DNA of 64,000 bases from an uncultured Latescibacterota bacterium. Its GTDB lineage: Bacteria > Latescibacterota > UBA2968 > UBA8231. The notes beneath the pieces were generated by a model. It did no database searches. It was not told the origin of the DNA and saw only the letters and a list, made by a program, of their open reading frames with translations. Positions 12,958 to 21,813 of the stretch are shown in pieces. Both the position numbers and the translations under genes were made by a program. Position 1 is the stretch's first letter, and each line of letters starts with the position of its first letter. Location: assembly GCA_958295495.1 (NCBI GenBank), contig OY282352.1:2480001-2544000 (forward strand). The letters are read 5' to 3'.

Positions 12958-13731
12958 TCACCCCTTCGGCACCACCAGAGCGCGGTCGCCGTAGGGGATT
13001 GAATCCATTTCAGTGTCGTAGATTCGCTCCAGAAAGTCGCGGTCCCACGGCCGCTCGGCCGCTGGTAGCCGCTCCACCGCGCCATCTTTGAGGAAAATGA
13101 AGTGATCCCCATACAAGAAGGCGCTGTTGGGGTCGTGCAGGACGGCGAGGACGGTGAGGTCGGCATCGACCAATTCGCGGATCAGGCGCAGCAGGTGCGC
13201 TTGGTTGAGAAAGTCGAGGTGCGAACTCGGTTCGTCGAGGAGGATGAGCCGGGGCTGCTGAGCCAGAACCCGAGCGATGCGGACGAGCTGTTGCTCCCCC
13301 CCCGATAGCTCGGTATAAGAGCGTTCCTTTAGATGGATAATGCCGACCCGCTCCAGCGCGGCGGTGCTGATTTCGACGTCCTCCTGCTTGGGGACATAGG
13401 TGACGTAGCTGGCGCGGCCGGTCAGGACCACGTCTTGGACGGAAAAGGGGAAAACGGGTCGGTGGTGCTGGGGTAGGTAGCCGAGGACGCGGGCCCGCCG
13501 CCGGGACGAGAAGGAGCGAAGTTCCTCCCCCATGATATGCACTTCGCCGCGCTCGAAGTCGAGGAAACCGCCGAGAATGCGCATGAGGGTTGATTTGCCG
13601 CTGCCGTTTTTGCCGAGCAGGACGGTGAACTGTCCCGCCGGGATCTCCAGCGAGATCTCGTTGAGGATCGGCCTTCCTTCGTAGGCAAAGAAGAGCTGCT
13701 CGACTTGGATCGCTGGCGTTAGGTCTCCCAT
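12958..13731 (-). CDS. ABC transporter ATPase, FecE/FhuC/BtuD type
   Basis: The 257-residue protein is the nucleotide-binding subunit of a metal-chelate (siderophore, haem or cobalamin type) importer. It has Walker A (GKNGSGKST, residues about 39-47), a Q-loop (GYLPQH), the signature LSGGEQQL, Walker B (LILLDEPSSHLD) and the H-loop (LHDPNSA). It is the last gene of a four-gene operon read leftwards: TonB-dependent receptor, substrate-binding protein, FecCD permease, ATPase. Its start overlaps the permease end by 13 nt, indicating translational coupling. Energy from ATP hydrolysis drives passage across the inner membrane. Confidence 0.93.
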   Translation of the reverse strand: MGDLTPAIQVEQLFFAYEGRPILNEISLEIPAGQFTVLLGKNGSGKSTLMRILGGFLDFERGEVHIMGEELRSFSSRRRARVLGYLPQHHRPVFPFSVQDVVLTGRASYVTYVPKQEDVEISTAALERVGIIHLKERSYTELSGGEQQLVRIARVLAQQPRLILLDEPSSHLDFLNQAHLLRLIRELVDADLTVLAVLHDPNSAFLYGDHFIFLKDGAVERLPAAERPWDRDFLERIYDTEMDSIPYGDRALVVPKG

Positions 13732-14726
13732 CCGATCCGCGCCTTTTTGAGGAGGAAAATGAAGAACGGCCCGCCGAGCAGGGTGGTGAAGACCCCGACC
13801 GGGATTTCAAAGGAGGCCAACGTGCGCGAGCAGGTATCGACCAGCAGCAGGAAGGCCCCGCCAAAGGCAAAGGAGGCCGGCAGGGTGTGGCGGTTGTCCG
13901 GCCCCAGCATCATGCGCACCATGTGCGGCACGGCGAGGCCAATCATGCTGATGACGCCGGCCACGGCGATTGCTGCGGAGGCAGCGAGGGTCGCTGGAAT
14001 GAGGATCAGCACCCGCTCTCGCTCTGGGTTTAGGCCGACTGCGCGGGCTTCTTCATCGCCTTGGGCTAGCACGTTCATGCGCCAGCGAAAGAGGAAGAGC
14101 CAGACCACGCCGATACCCACCCCCGGAGCTGCGGAGCGCAGCTTGGCCCAGCTCGAATTGTGCAGGTTGCCCATGGTCCAGTGGACGATGGTTTGTAGCT
14201 TGTAGGGGTCGGTGAGGAACTGGACGATGGTCAGCAGGGCAGTGAAGATCCCGGTGACGATCACCCCCGAGAGGATGAGGGAGACGACCGACACGGTCTT
14301 GCGGGTGCGGGCTAAGAAGTAGGCCAAGCCCACGGCGATCAGGCCAAAGCCGAAGGCCGTCGGCTGGATTGGCAGGAACGGCAGAACCAGCGCGAGGGCC
14401 GCGCCAAAGGCGGCACCGGAGGAAAGCCCGAGGATGTAGGGGGCCACGAGGGGGTTGCGAAACAGGGCCTGCAAGGCGTTGCCGGCCGCGGCCAAGGCAC
14501 CCCCCACCAGAAAGGTGAGGAGGATGCGCGGCAGGCGCACCTCCCACACGATCGTGCCAATCAGCGACTCTTCGGTGCTGGTGCCCGCTTCGCGGAAAAG
14601 CAGGCCGTAGAGCCAGACGAGAATTTTCCCCGCCTCGGCGCTGGCCGAGGGGCCGAGCAGCAGGGAGCCTAAGAGGACCGGCAGCGGCAGGGCGTAAATG
14701 AGGCGGCGGCGGAACGCGCTGTTCAC
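13719..14726 (-). CDS. FecCD-family ABC transporter permease
   Basis: The 335-residue integral membrane protein has about nine to ten hydrophobic segments. It also has the family hallmarks G-x-x-L-A-A-A-G-N-A-L-Q in the second helix, the LGLSSGAAFGA segment, and a C-terminal VGLAVPHMVR(M) loop that contacts the ATPase. The family imports iron-siderophore, haem or vitamin B12 complexes, usually as a homodimer. The start codon overlaps the end of the substrate-binding protein gene by 4 nt and its 3' end overlaps the ATPase gene by 13 nt. A classic tightly coupled operon is therefore seen directly. Confidence 0.93.
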   Translation of the reverse strand: MNSAFRRRLIYALPLPVLLGSLLLGPSASAEAGKILVWLYGLLFREAGTSTEESLIGTIVWEVRLPRILLTFLVGGALAAAGNALQALFRNPLVAPYILGLSSGAAFGAALALVLPFLPIQPTAFGFGLIAVGLAYFLARTRKTVSVVSLILSGVIVTGIFTALLTIVQFLTDPYKLQTIVHWTMGNLHNSSWAKLRSAAPGVGIGVVWLFLFRWRMNVLAQGDEEARAVGLNPERERVLILIPATLAASAAIAVAGVISMIGLAVPHMVRMMLGPDNRHTLPASFAFGGAFLLLVDTCSRTLASFEIPVGVFTTLLGGPFFIFLLKKARIGWET

Positions 14727-15799
14727 GGGCCGTCTCCCGTCCCGAGAGAGAGGGGCGGGAGCTCCCCGAGCCGCCCCCCGTACAGCTTATTCAGCAGGCC
14801 GGTTCGCAGATCTTCCACGTCTTTTGCGGAAAAGCGGCTTGGATGGCACCAGCGGGCGACGAGATCGACGGTGAAGATGTACTTGAGGGTCCAGAAGTCG
14901 CACGAGAAGGGATCGGGCAGCTCGTGTACCTGCCCGTTGCGCACCGCCGAAAGCGAGCGCCAGCCGGACAGCTTGCCTATGTCCTCGGCATTGAGCCGGT
15001 CGTTGCACCACATGACGATCCGCTCTGGGTTCCAGACGAGGACGTTTTCGAGGTTGACGATGAGGTGCTCTAGCTCGCTGTCGGCCGCCACGTTGATTCC
15101 CCCGGCTAGATCAATTAGCTCCTGCACGGTGCTGTTGCGGCCGGCCGTCTCTAGTGGCCCTTGATCCCACATGAAGTACACGCGCGGCTTGGCTTCTCCA
15201 AGGGCAATTTTGCGCTGCACCGCCTCCAACTCCTCTTGGGCAATGGCGAGGAGCTCGGCCGCTCGTTCCTCGGTGCCGGTCAGTGCGCCGAGGGCGACGA
15301 TCTCGCGGTGAATATCCGCAAAGTGCTCGATGAAGACTCCGAAGACCGGAATGCCTTTCTCTTCGAGAGCGGCGATGGACTCTTCCTGACCGGCCCAGAG
15401 GACGACCAAGTCTGGCTGCAGTGCTACCATGCTCTCGATGTTGACGAAGTCCCAGTTTCCCGGCGTCGGCAGGGTGCGCTCGCGGATGCGTTGGTCCATA
15501 GCCGCGTAGTACGGGAAGACGCTTTCTTGATAGACATTGGTCGAAATGCCGACGAGACGCGCTTCGGCCCCGAGCATGTACAGGCCGCTGAGCGCGCTTT
15601 CGAGCAGGCAGACGATGCGCTCGGCCGGCTTGTCCAACTCGATGCGGCGACCGCGGAAGTCGGTGGCCGCCACGCCCTCCCCGGCCGCCGGCTCGCTGGC
15701 GAGCAGGAGGCCGAAGAAAAGCAGCAAGAGCGGACGCTGGTATTCCGCGACCGCCCCCGTGCGAGGGACGGCCGCGGAGTTGGAACCTCCAGCGGGCAT
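14723..15799 (-). CDS. Periplasmic metal-chelate substrate-binding protein
   Basis: The 358-residue protein is of the TroA/FepB/BtuF superfamily. A hydrophobic export segment lies at about residues 22-41 (LLLLFFGLLLASEPAAGEG), preceded by an unusually long 20-residue N-terminal extension, so the true start may be further downstream. The mature part reads D-F-R-G-R-R-I-E-L-D-K-P-A-E-R-I-V-C-L, the standard first strand of these binding proteins. A later I-E-S-M-V-A-L-Q-P-D-L-V-V-L-W segment marks the end of the first lobe. Ligand identity is not readable. The gene lies 3 nt after the receptor gene and overlaps the permease start by 4 nt. Confidence 0.9.
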   Translation of the reverse strand: MPAGGSNSAAVPRTGAVAEYQRPLLLLFFGLLLASEPAAGEGVAATDFRGRRIELDKPAERIVCLLESALSGLYMLGAEARLVGISTNVYQESVFPYYAAMDQRIRERTLPTPGNWDFVNIESMVALQPDLVVLWAGQEESIAALEEKGIPVFGVFIEHFADIHREIVALGALTGTEERAAELLAIAQEELEAVQRKIALGEAKPRVYFMWDQGPLETAGRNSTVQELIDLAGGINVAADSELEHLIVNLENVLVWNPERIVMWCNDRLNAEDIGKLSGWRSLSAVRNGQVHELPDPFSCDFWTLKYIFTVDLVARWCHPSRFSAKDVEDLRTGLLNKLYGGRLGELPPLSLGTGDGP

Positions 15800-15802
15800 C
15801 GG

Positions 15803-17866
15803 CTAGAAGGAGACCATTAGGCCGCCGTTGGCCGAGAAGCCGGTGTCTTGGAATTGCCACGGCATCTCAAAGGTGTTGTCGGCGATCTCGTCAGTGAAGT
15901 TGTACGGTTCGAGGTAGAGGTGCAAGTCGTACTTGTCTCCGAACTGGAAACGCTGATCAATGCGAGCGTTAACTACCATGTACCCGTCAAAGGGTTGGGC
16001 GTCCTTGTTGACATCCGAGTAGATGCCTGTGTAGGACTGTACGGAGATTGACGCATGCAAGCCCTGCGGCAAGGTGAGGTACACGCCGGTGCTAAGTGCG
16101 CTTTCTGGTACGAAATTGATCTTGGCACCGACCTTGCCCGGATCTTCGGGATTTTCTGTTACTTTAGCCTTGGTGAGCGTGTAGTTGGCGAACCACTCTA
16201 CCCTCTGGTTGAGGCGGTGGATAACTTCTAATTCCACACCGTTAGTCATGGTGTTGCCGGCGTTGATATCCTGCGACTGCGAGGGATCATCCGGCTCCAC
16301 AGGTACCTCTCGCTGGACGATCTGGTCCTCAATTCCAATGACGAATCCACGCAGGCCGAGCCGCAACCCCTCTAGCGGCGAGTAGCTCACCCCTAAGTCC
16401 CAACCACTTCCCGACTCCGATTTGATGTCCGGGTTTGGGAGATGGCCGCTATCCTTACTGTCTATGGGAATGGTGCCGCCCACCGACTTGAGCGAGGGTG
16501 CCTTGAAGGTGGTGCCCCAATTAGTGTAGATGGAAAAGTCGTCAGCAACATCGTTATAGCGTATTCCGGCACTCCACAAGAATTTGCTCCAAGAGTTGCT
16601 ATCATCTCCCGGCTTATCACCCTGCAGCAGGTCAATACTGTGGGCGGTGCCGTTGTAGCGCCCCCCGGCGCGGAGGACGAATTGATTCAAATGCAGCTCT
16701 TCTTGGGCATAGACCCCGTAAGAGGTGGCCGTGGCATCATTGCCAATGGTCGTATTGCCGGACTCGGCGGGGTCGGACGAGGTCTCGTACGAGGCGAGCT
16801 GATAGTCAGCCCCCACAGTCAATACATCATCTTCTCGATGCACAACGGAGAGGGAGAGATCGGCCGGAATGACCCTCTGATCGACCCCGTCCTCCGAGCG
16901 CAGGGACAGGCTCGTGGGGATGACCATTCCATCGTCATCGCGTCTGAAGTTGTCCTCCTCCCAGCGGCGCACGTAGTCGCGGTAGCCGACTTTTGCCCGG
17001 ACGACCATCCGGTCGGAGAACGGGTTCGTGACCCCGGCGTTCAGGGTAGTGTAAGCGTGGTCGAAGCCCCGGTTCGGCCGACCAGCATCGCCGGTGTGCA
17101 AAGTGCGGTGGGCATAGAGAGACGCCCGGAGGCCGTTGTCGTTCAGGAAGTAGGTCCCCCGCACGTACGCCTTGGCCTTCTTGTACTCCGGGTTATCTAT
17201 CATGTTGAGCCACGAGCCCTCGGTGCCATAGTCAGTGTAGTCCGAGCCCTCATAGTGTGCCCCTGCGAACATGTGGAAGTCGCCGAACGCCTGCTGGCGG
17301 AAGGCACGTCCGCCGATAGTGTTAAAAGAACCGTAATAAGCCGAGGCACTGGTGCGGGTGCTCCCGACGCGCTCCTTGAGGATGAAGTTGGCCGTCCCTG
17401 CCAGCGGCGACTGGTTGCCGGCGAAGTCCATGGCCAGATAGTTCGGATAGAGCACCGAAGCTGGGCCGCGCTGGTCTTCGACCCGCTGGAAGGCCCACGG
17501 ATCGAGGCTCTGGAGGTCGACAAAGGCGTCGATCGGCAAGCCGTCGAGCATGTACCCCTTGTACGTGTGCGCTAGGCCGCCGGAGGAGCCCCAGTTGGCG
17601 TCGTTGCGAGACAGCACATTGGCGAAGTTGCCCGGGATGTACGAGAGCATTTCGGCCAAGTTGCCGTTGCCGAGGACCAGCGAGCCCATCTCATCGGCGG
17701 TGATGATGGAGATCTTCTGGGTGACGTTACCCGGCGTCTGCGGGAGCTTGGAGCCGGTGATGATCATTTCTCCCATTTCATAGACATCGTCATCTGCTTC
17801 GTCATCGGCCAGCACAGGTGCGCCGACGAGGAAAATGGGCAATGCACTGAAAAGTAGGCGCTTCAT
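15803..17866 (-). CDS. TonB-dependent outer membrane receptor
   Basis: The 687-residue protein has a signal peptide (residues 1-20, cleavage after V-L-A), a plug domain beginning at about M-I-I-T-G-S-K-L and containing G-Y-M-L-D-G-L-P-I and R-V-E-D-Q-R-G-P-A-S-V-L-Y-P, then a 22-strand-type beta-barrel of alternating residues ending in V-S-F with the terminal Phe typical of BAM substrates. Receptors of this size take up iron chelates, haem, cobalamin or oligosaccharides with energy from TonB-ExbBD. It heads the four-gene uptake operon. The 79-nt gap before it is too short for a cobalamin riboswitch. No TonB box could be identified with certainty. Confidence 0.94.
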   Translation of the reverse strand: MKRLLFSALPIFLVGAPVLADDEADDDVYEMGEMIITGSKLPQTPGNVTQKISIITADEMGSLVLGNGNLAEMLSYIPGNFANVLSRNDANWGSSGGLAHTYKGYMLDGLPIDAFVDLQSLDPWAFQRVEDQRGPASVLYPNYLAMDFAGNQSPLAGTANFILKERVGSTRTSASAYYGSFNTIGGRAFRQQAFGDFHMFAGAHYEGSDYTDYGTEGSWLNMIDNPEYKKAKAYVRGTYFLNDNGLRASLYAHRTLHTGDAGRPNRGFDHAYTTLNAGVTNPFSDRMVVRAKVGYRDYVRRWEEDNFRRDDDGMVIPTSLSLRSEDGVDQRVIPADLSLSVVHREDDVLTVGADYQLASYETSSDPAESGNTTIGNDATATSYGVYAQEELHLNQFVLRAGGRYNGTAHSIDLLQGDKPGDDSNSWSKFLWSAGIRYNDVADDFSIYTNWGTTFKAPSLKSVGGTIPIDSKDSGHLPNPDIKSESGSGWDLGVSYSPLEGLRLGLRGFVIGIEDQIVQREVPVEPDDPSQSQDINAGNTMTNGVELEVIHRLNQRVEWFANYTLTKAKVTENPEDPGKVGAKINFVPESALSTGVYLTLPQGLHASISVQSYTGIYSDVNKDAQPFDGYMVVNARIDQRFQFGDKYDLHLYLEPYNFTDEIADNTFEMPWQFQDTGFSANGGLMVSF

Positions 17867-17945
17867 AGAGCGACTCCTTTGGAAGAGGTGGGTGTGGGGA
17901 GATGAAAGATAGCATTAAACGAGGAAAAGCGATCTGACGCAAGCC

Positions 17946-18791
17946 TTAAAGCCCCAAGATGCCGAGGCTGTCGCGGTGGATTAAGGCGTGGATCTCGCGC
18001 TCGTCCAAGCGCGGCAAGGCCGTGCCATCGAGCATTTTGTTCAGTCCGTACAGGCCCTCAATGGAGGCGTCGATCGTGGTAAAGGGATAGTCGCTGCCAA
18101 ACAGCAACTTGTGCCAGACTCCGTATTCCTGCACCAGCATCAGGCTGTGGTAGAGCTGGAAAGGCCGATAGTGGAGGGCGCTGACGTCCGCGTACACATT
18201 GGGATGTTTGCGGATGACGGCCACGCACTCGCCCTCGTAGGGATGCGACAGGTGGGCCATGATGATTTTGACCTCTGGGAAGCGAATGGCCACCGGGTCG
18301 AGATGGCGCGGCAAGGTGCAGTCGAGCGGGGCCTGGGCGACGAAGGTGGTGCCGGTGTGTAGCAGCACGGGCAGGCCGTGCTCGGCGGCGTAGTGCCACA
18401 GCGGGTCGAGGCTTTGGTCGTGCGGGTAGAAGCCGGCGTACATGGAGAGCAGCTTGATGCCCTGGAGGCCGAGTTCTTGATGGCCGTAGGCCATTTCTTG
18501 CTCCCAGCTGTCTTGGGTGGGGTCGAGCGAGAGGAAGCCGATGAGTGCCTCCGGGTGAGCGGCGACATAATCGGCGACATAGTGGTCATCAACCCACAGA
18601 CCAGAGCGCCGGGCCTTGCCGCCGAAGACGATGGTTTTGTCGCAGTTTTGCGCGCCTGCGCGATAAGCTGCATAGGTCGCGGTTAGATTGAGGGACTCGT
18701 CAGCTTTGGCCACTTGGGCTGCTTGTTGGCGAAACTGGTCGGTGAAATGCTCGGGATACTGCCAAGCGTGGCTGTGGACGTCGACGATCAT
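17946..18791 (-). CDS. Amidohydrolase-2 family hydrolase
   Basis: The 281-residue protein starts IVDVHSHAW, the intact H-x-H metal site of the amidohydrolase-2 family. Further markers are G-L-Q-G-I-K-L-L-S, P-V-L-L-H-T-G, I-I-M-A-H-L-S-H (metal His), and a L-L-F-G-S-D-Y-P-F strand with the catalytic Asp. It ends with the usual R-D-S-L-G-I-L-G-L helix. Compared with the homologue at 10652-11803 it is shorter and has the complete metal motif, so it is the better candidate for an active enzyme. The gene lies 79 nt upstream of the TonB receptor gene on the same strand and might share its transcript. The substrate is unknown. Confidence 0.88.
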   Translation of the reverse strand: MIVDVHSHAWQYPEHFTDQFRQQAAQVAKADESLNLTATYAAYRAGAQNCDKTIVFGGKARRSGLWVDDHYVADYVAAHPEALIGFLSLDPTQDSWEQEMAYGHQELGLQGIKLLSMYAGFYPHDQSLDPLWHYAAEHGLPVLLHTGTTFVAQAPLDCTLPRHLDPVAIRFPEVKIIMAHLSHPYEGECVAVIRKHPNVYADVSALHYRPFQLYHSLMLVQEYGVWHKLLFGSDYPFTTIDASIEGLYGLNKMLDGTALPRLDEREIHALIHRDSLGILGL

Positions 18792-18944
18792 GCGATGGCC
18801 AGATTGCGAAAAAGTGCTTGTGCTTGTTATCTTTGTTAAAGAATTGTTAATTAATCAAACATCTTGGGGCAATCGTCAAGAGGCAGCCGCTTGCTGGTGA
18901 TCTTCGTTGAGCAAGCGCCCGCTAACATTCACAAGGAGAAAATC

Positions 18945-21389
18945 ATGCAGCGAACATTATTGACCATTGGCTTGCTAACCCTTTGGGGAGCAAGCGGTCT
19001 CTTTCTCGGCGCAGATACCGCCTCGGCCGAGGAACACGAGAATGGAATCAGGACCTATGAGGTTGGTACGGCGATAGAGCCGGTGACACTGCCGGAGGTT
19101 GCGGGCGGCACTCCGCCGCTTACCTACAGCCTCACGCCGGCTCTGCCTGCGGGCTTGACGTTTGACCCGGCCACGCGGATGATCTCGGGCACGCCGCTAG
19201 CGGCGGCCCCTGCCACGGAGTACACCTATACAGTAACAGACGCTGTCAATGCCAGTGCGTCGGTGCCGCTGTTCAGCATCGAGGTGAAGGCAACAGATCG
19301 TCCAGCGCTCGGTGGCTTGACCTATGAGGTTGGCACGGCGATAGAGCCGGTGACGCTGCCGTCGATTACGGGCGGCACTCCGCCGCTTACCTACAGCCTC
19401 ACGCCGGCTCTGCCTGCGGGCTTGACGTTTGACCCGGCCACGCGGATAATCTCGGGTACGCCGACGGCGGTGACCTCTGCTGCGGATTACACCTATATAG
19501 TAACAGACGGCGCCAATACCAGTTTGTCGCTGCCGTCGTTCAGCATTGAGGTGGTGCTGCCGCCTTTGGACGCTCCTAACGTTCTGGTGGCCCAAGACTA
19601 CAAGGGAGCCGACGGTGCTGGTGACCAAGGCGGCTTTTTGCTGCTGACTTGGCCCCTGTCGGACGACCACGACACGCTGGACAGCTATCGCATCTTCCGC
19701 GAAGTACCCTCGCTGAACAATGAAATGGTTCCTTGGGCCATGATAGATGCCGTGCCGGGCGTGCAGCTTGGCCGCGCCATCATTGCCACGCTCGACAATG
19801 TCGCCACCAACTGGGGCATTGCCGCTGAGCGCGACGGTCGGACCACGCACGTTGTTGCTGCTAAGGCCGCGTTCGTCCGCGCTGAAAACCTGAACCAGTC
19901 CTACGAGCTGATGGCCGAGACCTTGATGGCCAGCCGAGAAGCGGCTCGAGCCGGTGATGCGCCGGTATTCGCCTCGCTGCTGCCGGAAGCACTCGCTTTC
20001 GCTCAAGGCGTGGCCCCGAAGCTGAATAGCGTCGAGGGGGTGCTGGAGAGTTCGGCCATCACCATCACGGAAGAGCCGGTTCGCGCTATTGACGATATTG
20101 CGCCGGAAGCCGTGCCGTCGCTCAGCGTTTTGGATGCGCCCAACGACGCGGGCAGCCGCATCGTCCTGACGTGGACGCTCTCGCCGTCTGACCGGCTCTT
20201 GCAGGGCGTCGTGGCCGGGGCCGTTGGTCCGGTCGCGACGGAGTCCGTCGTCGGCGTCCATGGCTACGGCATCTATCGTCGCGCGGCGGGCGAAGACGAG
20301 TTCGTCTTGGTCGCGCAGGTAAAAGCAGGCGGTACGTCCTTTGTCGATGAGACGGCGCTCAACGGCGTGCGCTACACCTATCAGGTGCGGCCCTACGACT
20401 TGGACAACGAGCCCGTTTCCGAGATTGAGCAGACGGCGCTGGCCGTTCGCAACCGCGTGTTCGACAGCGAAGGTCGCGCGATTTTCGGTCTGTTCGGCGC
20501 TGACAACCGCATCGGTTTCGACGACTTCTTCATTCTAGCGGATCTCTTCGGTTTGACGGCTGAAGACGTTGGGTTTGATCCGGCGTTTGACTTGGCACCG
20601 AGTGCGATGATCGACTTCGACGATTTCTTCGTCTTTGCCGACAACTTCGGTCGCAGCACGGCTGCTGCGGGCAAGCGCGTGCCCCTGCTGGCGGGTCTGA
20701 ATGCCGATGCGCGGCTGTATCTGGATGCGCGGACGGCCCTGCCCAGCGTGGGTGAAGACTTCGTCCTCGATGTACGCGTGGCCGACTTCGTCGCGGTCAA
20801 GGGCTACGGCTTGCAGGTGCAGTACGATGCTGGCAAGTTGGAGTTCGTCGAGGCGTTGACCGATCAGCCGCTGGGCGGGAGTGCGTTGGCCGCGCCGCAG
20901 GTGCTGTCCGACGAAGCGGGTGTGTTGGCGCTGGCCGCCCACGGGGACGTGGTCGCCGAAGGCGAGGTGGAGTTGAGCTTGGTGTTCCGCGCCAAGACGG
21001 AGATTGAGAACACGGTCATTGAGATCACCGACAGCCAGACCTACGACCGCGAGTTTGGCTTCAACGGCTTGGCGTTGCCGGCCCCGGTGGCGTTGCAGAC
21101 GCGGCCGGAGGTGTTCGCGTTGGCGAATAACTATCCGAATCCGTTCAACCCGGCGACGACGATCCAGTATGCGTTGCCGCAGGCGGCGGACGTGGAACTG
21201 ACCGTGTATAATGTAGTAGGTCAGGCGGTTCGGACGCTGGTGGCCGAGCATCAGAGCGCGGGTCGCTACGTCGTAGAGTGGGACGCGACCAATGACAGCG
21301 GGCATCGCTTGTCGTCAGGGATGTATTTCTACCGCTTGCAGGCGGGCGGCGAGTTCCGCGAAGTCAAGAAGATGCTGCTGCTCAAGTAG
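18945..21389 (+). CDS. Secreted He_PIG/dockerin-like protein with FlgD-type tail
   Basis: The 814-residue secreted protein starts at the ATG at 18945 (AAGGAG Shine-Dalgarno 6 nt upstream), followed by a signal peptide ending near A-S-A. Residues about 35-200 form two nearly identical putative-Ig (He_PIG) repeats containing L-P-A-G-L-T-F-D-P-A-T-R-x-I-S-G-T-P. Fibronectin-III-like segments come next. Then come two calcium-loop-like segments (about residues 520-570, each with F-D-D-F-F), which resemble a dockerin, and a cohesin-like beta domain. The last 85 or so residues are a FlgD-like Ig tail with NYPNPFNPATTIQYALP, which resembles type IX secretion-like or surface-anchoring tails in FCB bacteria. 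It is the first of three paralogues in a row. Confidence 0.85.
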   Translation: MQRTLLTIGLLTLWGASGLFLGADTASAEEHENGIRTYEVGTAIEPVTLPEVAGGTPPLTYSLTPALPAGLTFDPATRMISGTPLAAAPATEYTYTVTDAVNASASVPLFSIEVKATDRPALGGLTYEVGTAIEPVTLPSITGGTPPLTYSLTPALPAGLTFDPATRIISGTPTAVTSAADYTYIVTDGANTSLSLPSFSIEVVLPPLDAPNVLVAQDYKGADGAGDQGGFLLLTWPLSDDHDTLDSYRIFREVPSLNNEMVPWAMIDAVPGVQLGRAIIATLDNVATNWGIAAERDGRTTHVVAAKAAFVRAENLNQSYELMAETLMASREAARAGDAPVFASLLPEALAFAQGVAPKLNSVEGVLESSAITITEEPVRAIDDIAPEAVPSLSVLDAPNDAGSRIVLTWTLSPSDRLLQGVVAGAVGPVATESVVGVHGYGIYRRAAGEDEFVLVAQVKAGGTSFVDETALNGVRYTYQVRPYDLDNEPVSEIEQTALAVRNRVFDSEGRAIFGLFGADNRIGFDDFFILADLFGLTAEDVGFDPAFDLAPSAMIDFDDFFVFADNFGRSTAAAGKRVPLLAGLNADARLYLDARTALPSVGEDFVLDVRVADFVAVKGYGLQVQYDAGKLEFVEALTDQPLGGSALAAPQVLSDEAGVLALAAHGDVVAEGEVELSLVFRAKTEIENTVIEITDSQTYDREFGFNGLALPAPVALQTRPEVFALANNYPNPFNPATTIQYALPQAADVELTVYNVVGQAVRTLVAEHQSAGRYVVEWDATNDSGHRLSSGMYFYRLQAGGEFREVKKMLLLK

Positions 21390-21410
21390 CACCCACCGCA
21401 CAGTGAGTTA

Positions 21411-21452
21411 GTGAAAGGGGACCTCAAACCTCAAATTGGGGTCCCATTTCAC
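21411..21452 (+). terminator. Hairpin after first surface-protein gene
   Basis: A 17-bp stem with two mismatches (arms 21411-21427 and 21436-21452, core GGGGACCTCAA against TTGGGGTCCC) has an 8-nt loop and begins 21 nt after the stop codon. There is no strong T-run. The core sequence recurs after the two paralogues. Confidence 0.7.
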
Positions 21453-21476
21453 TATCTATATGGCGGAGCCGAGACC

Positions 21477-21700
21477 ATGACCGAACCTATCACGCAAGCC
21501 CAAGACCACGACCGGCGGCTTGGCCGGCTAGAGGGTCGCCGAGCAGTTAGACTACCGCTTGGACTCCATTGAGCGCAGCCAAGCGGCAGGCTGACACCCC
21601 CAATGGGCGCATTGACCGCTTGACGCGCTGGCTGGTCGGACATGCAGATCGCCACCCTCCGCGTGCTGATTGACCCGGCTCGACTGAGCTCGCCTAAGTG
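21477..21700 (+). pseudogene. Frameshifted small coiled-coil/membrane protein gene
   Basis: An ATG at 21477 opens MTEPITQAQDHDRRLGRLEG. The sense sequence then continues in another frame as E-Q-L-D-Y-R-L-D-S-I-E-R-S-Q-A-A, then as R-I-D-R-L-T-R-W-L-V-G, then as M-Q-I-A-T-L-R-V-L-I. Joined, these form a typical short protein with an N-terminal coiled coil and a C-terminal membrane helix (XhlA-like layout). At least three frameshifts or small indels separate the pieces, so the gene is dead. It fills most of the gap between the first two surface-protein genes. The remaining part up to 21813 shows nothing except a Shine-Dalgarno for the next gene. Confidence 0.6.
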
Positions 21701-21813
21701 CTTGCCCTAACCCCGCCGCGCCCCGGCTGGCCTGCTGGCCGGAGGCGCACCAACAACGAAGGACCCCCATGCGCTGCTGCGATAGGGGATGCTTTCCGTA
21801 AGGAGGTTGAGTG

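Noticed and set aside
17867..17945. Cobalamin riboswitch ahead of the TonB receptor
   Set aside because: The gap is only 79 nt and shows no riboswitch core sequence, so B12 specificity is not supported.
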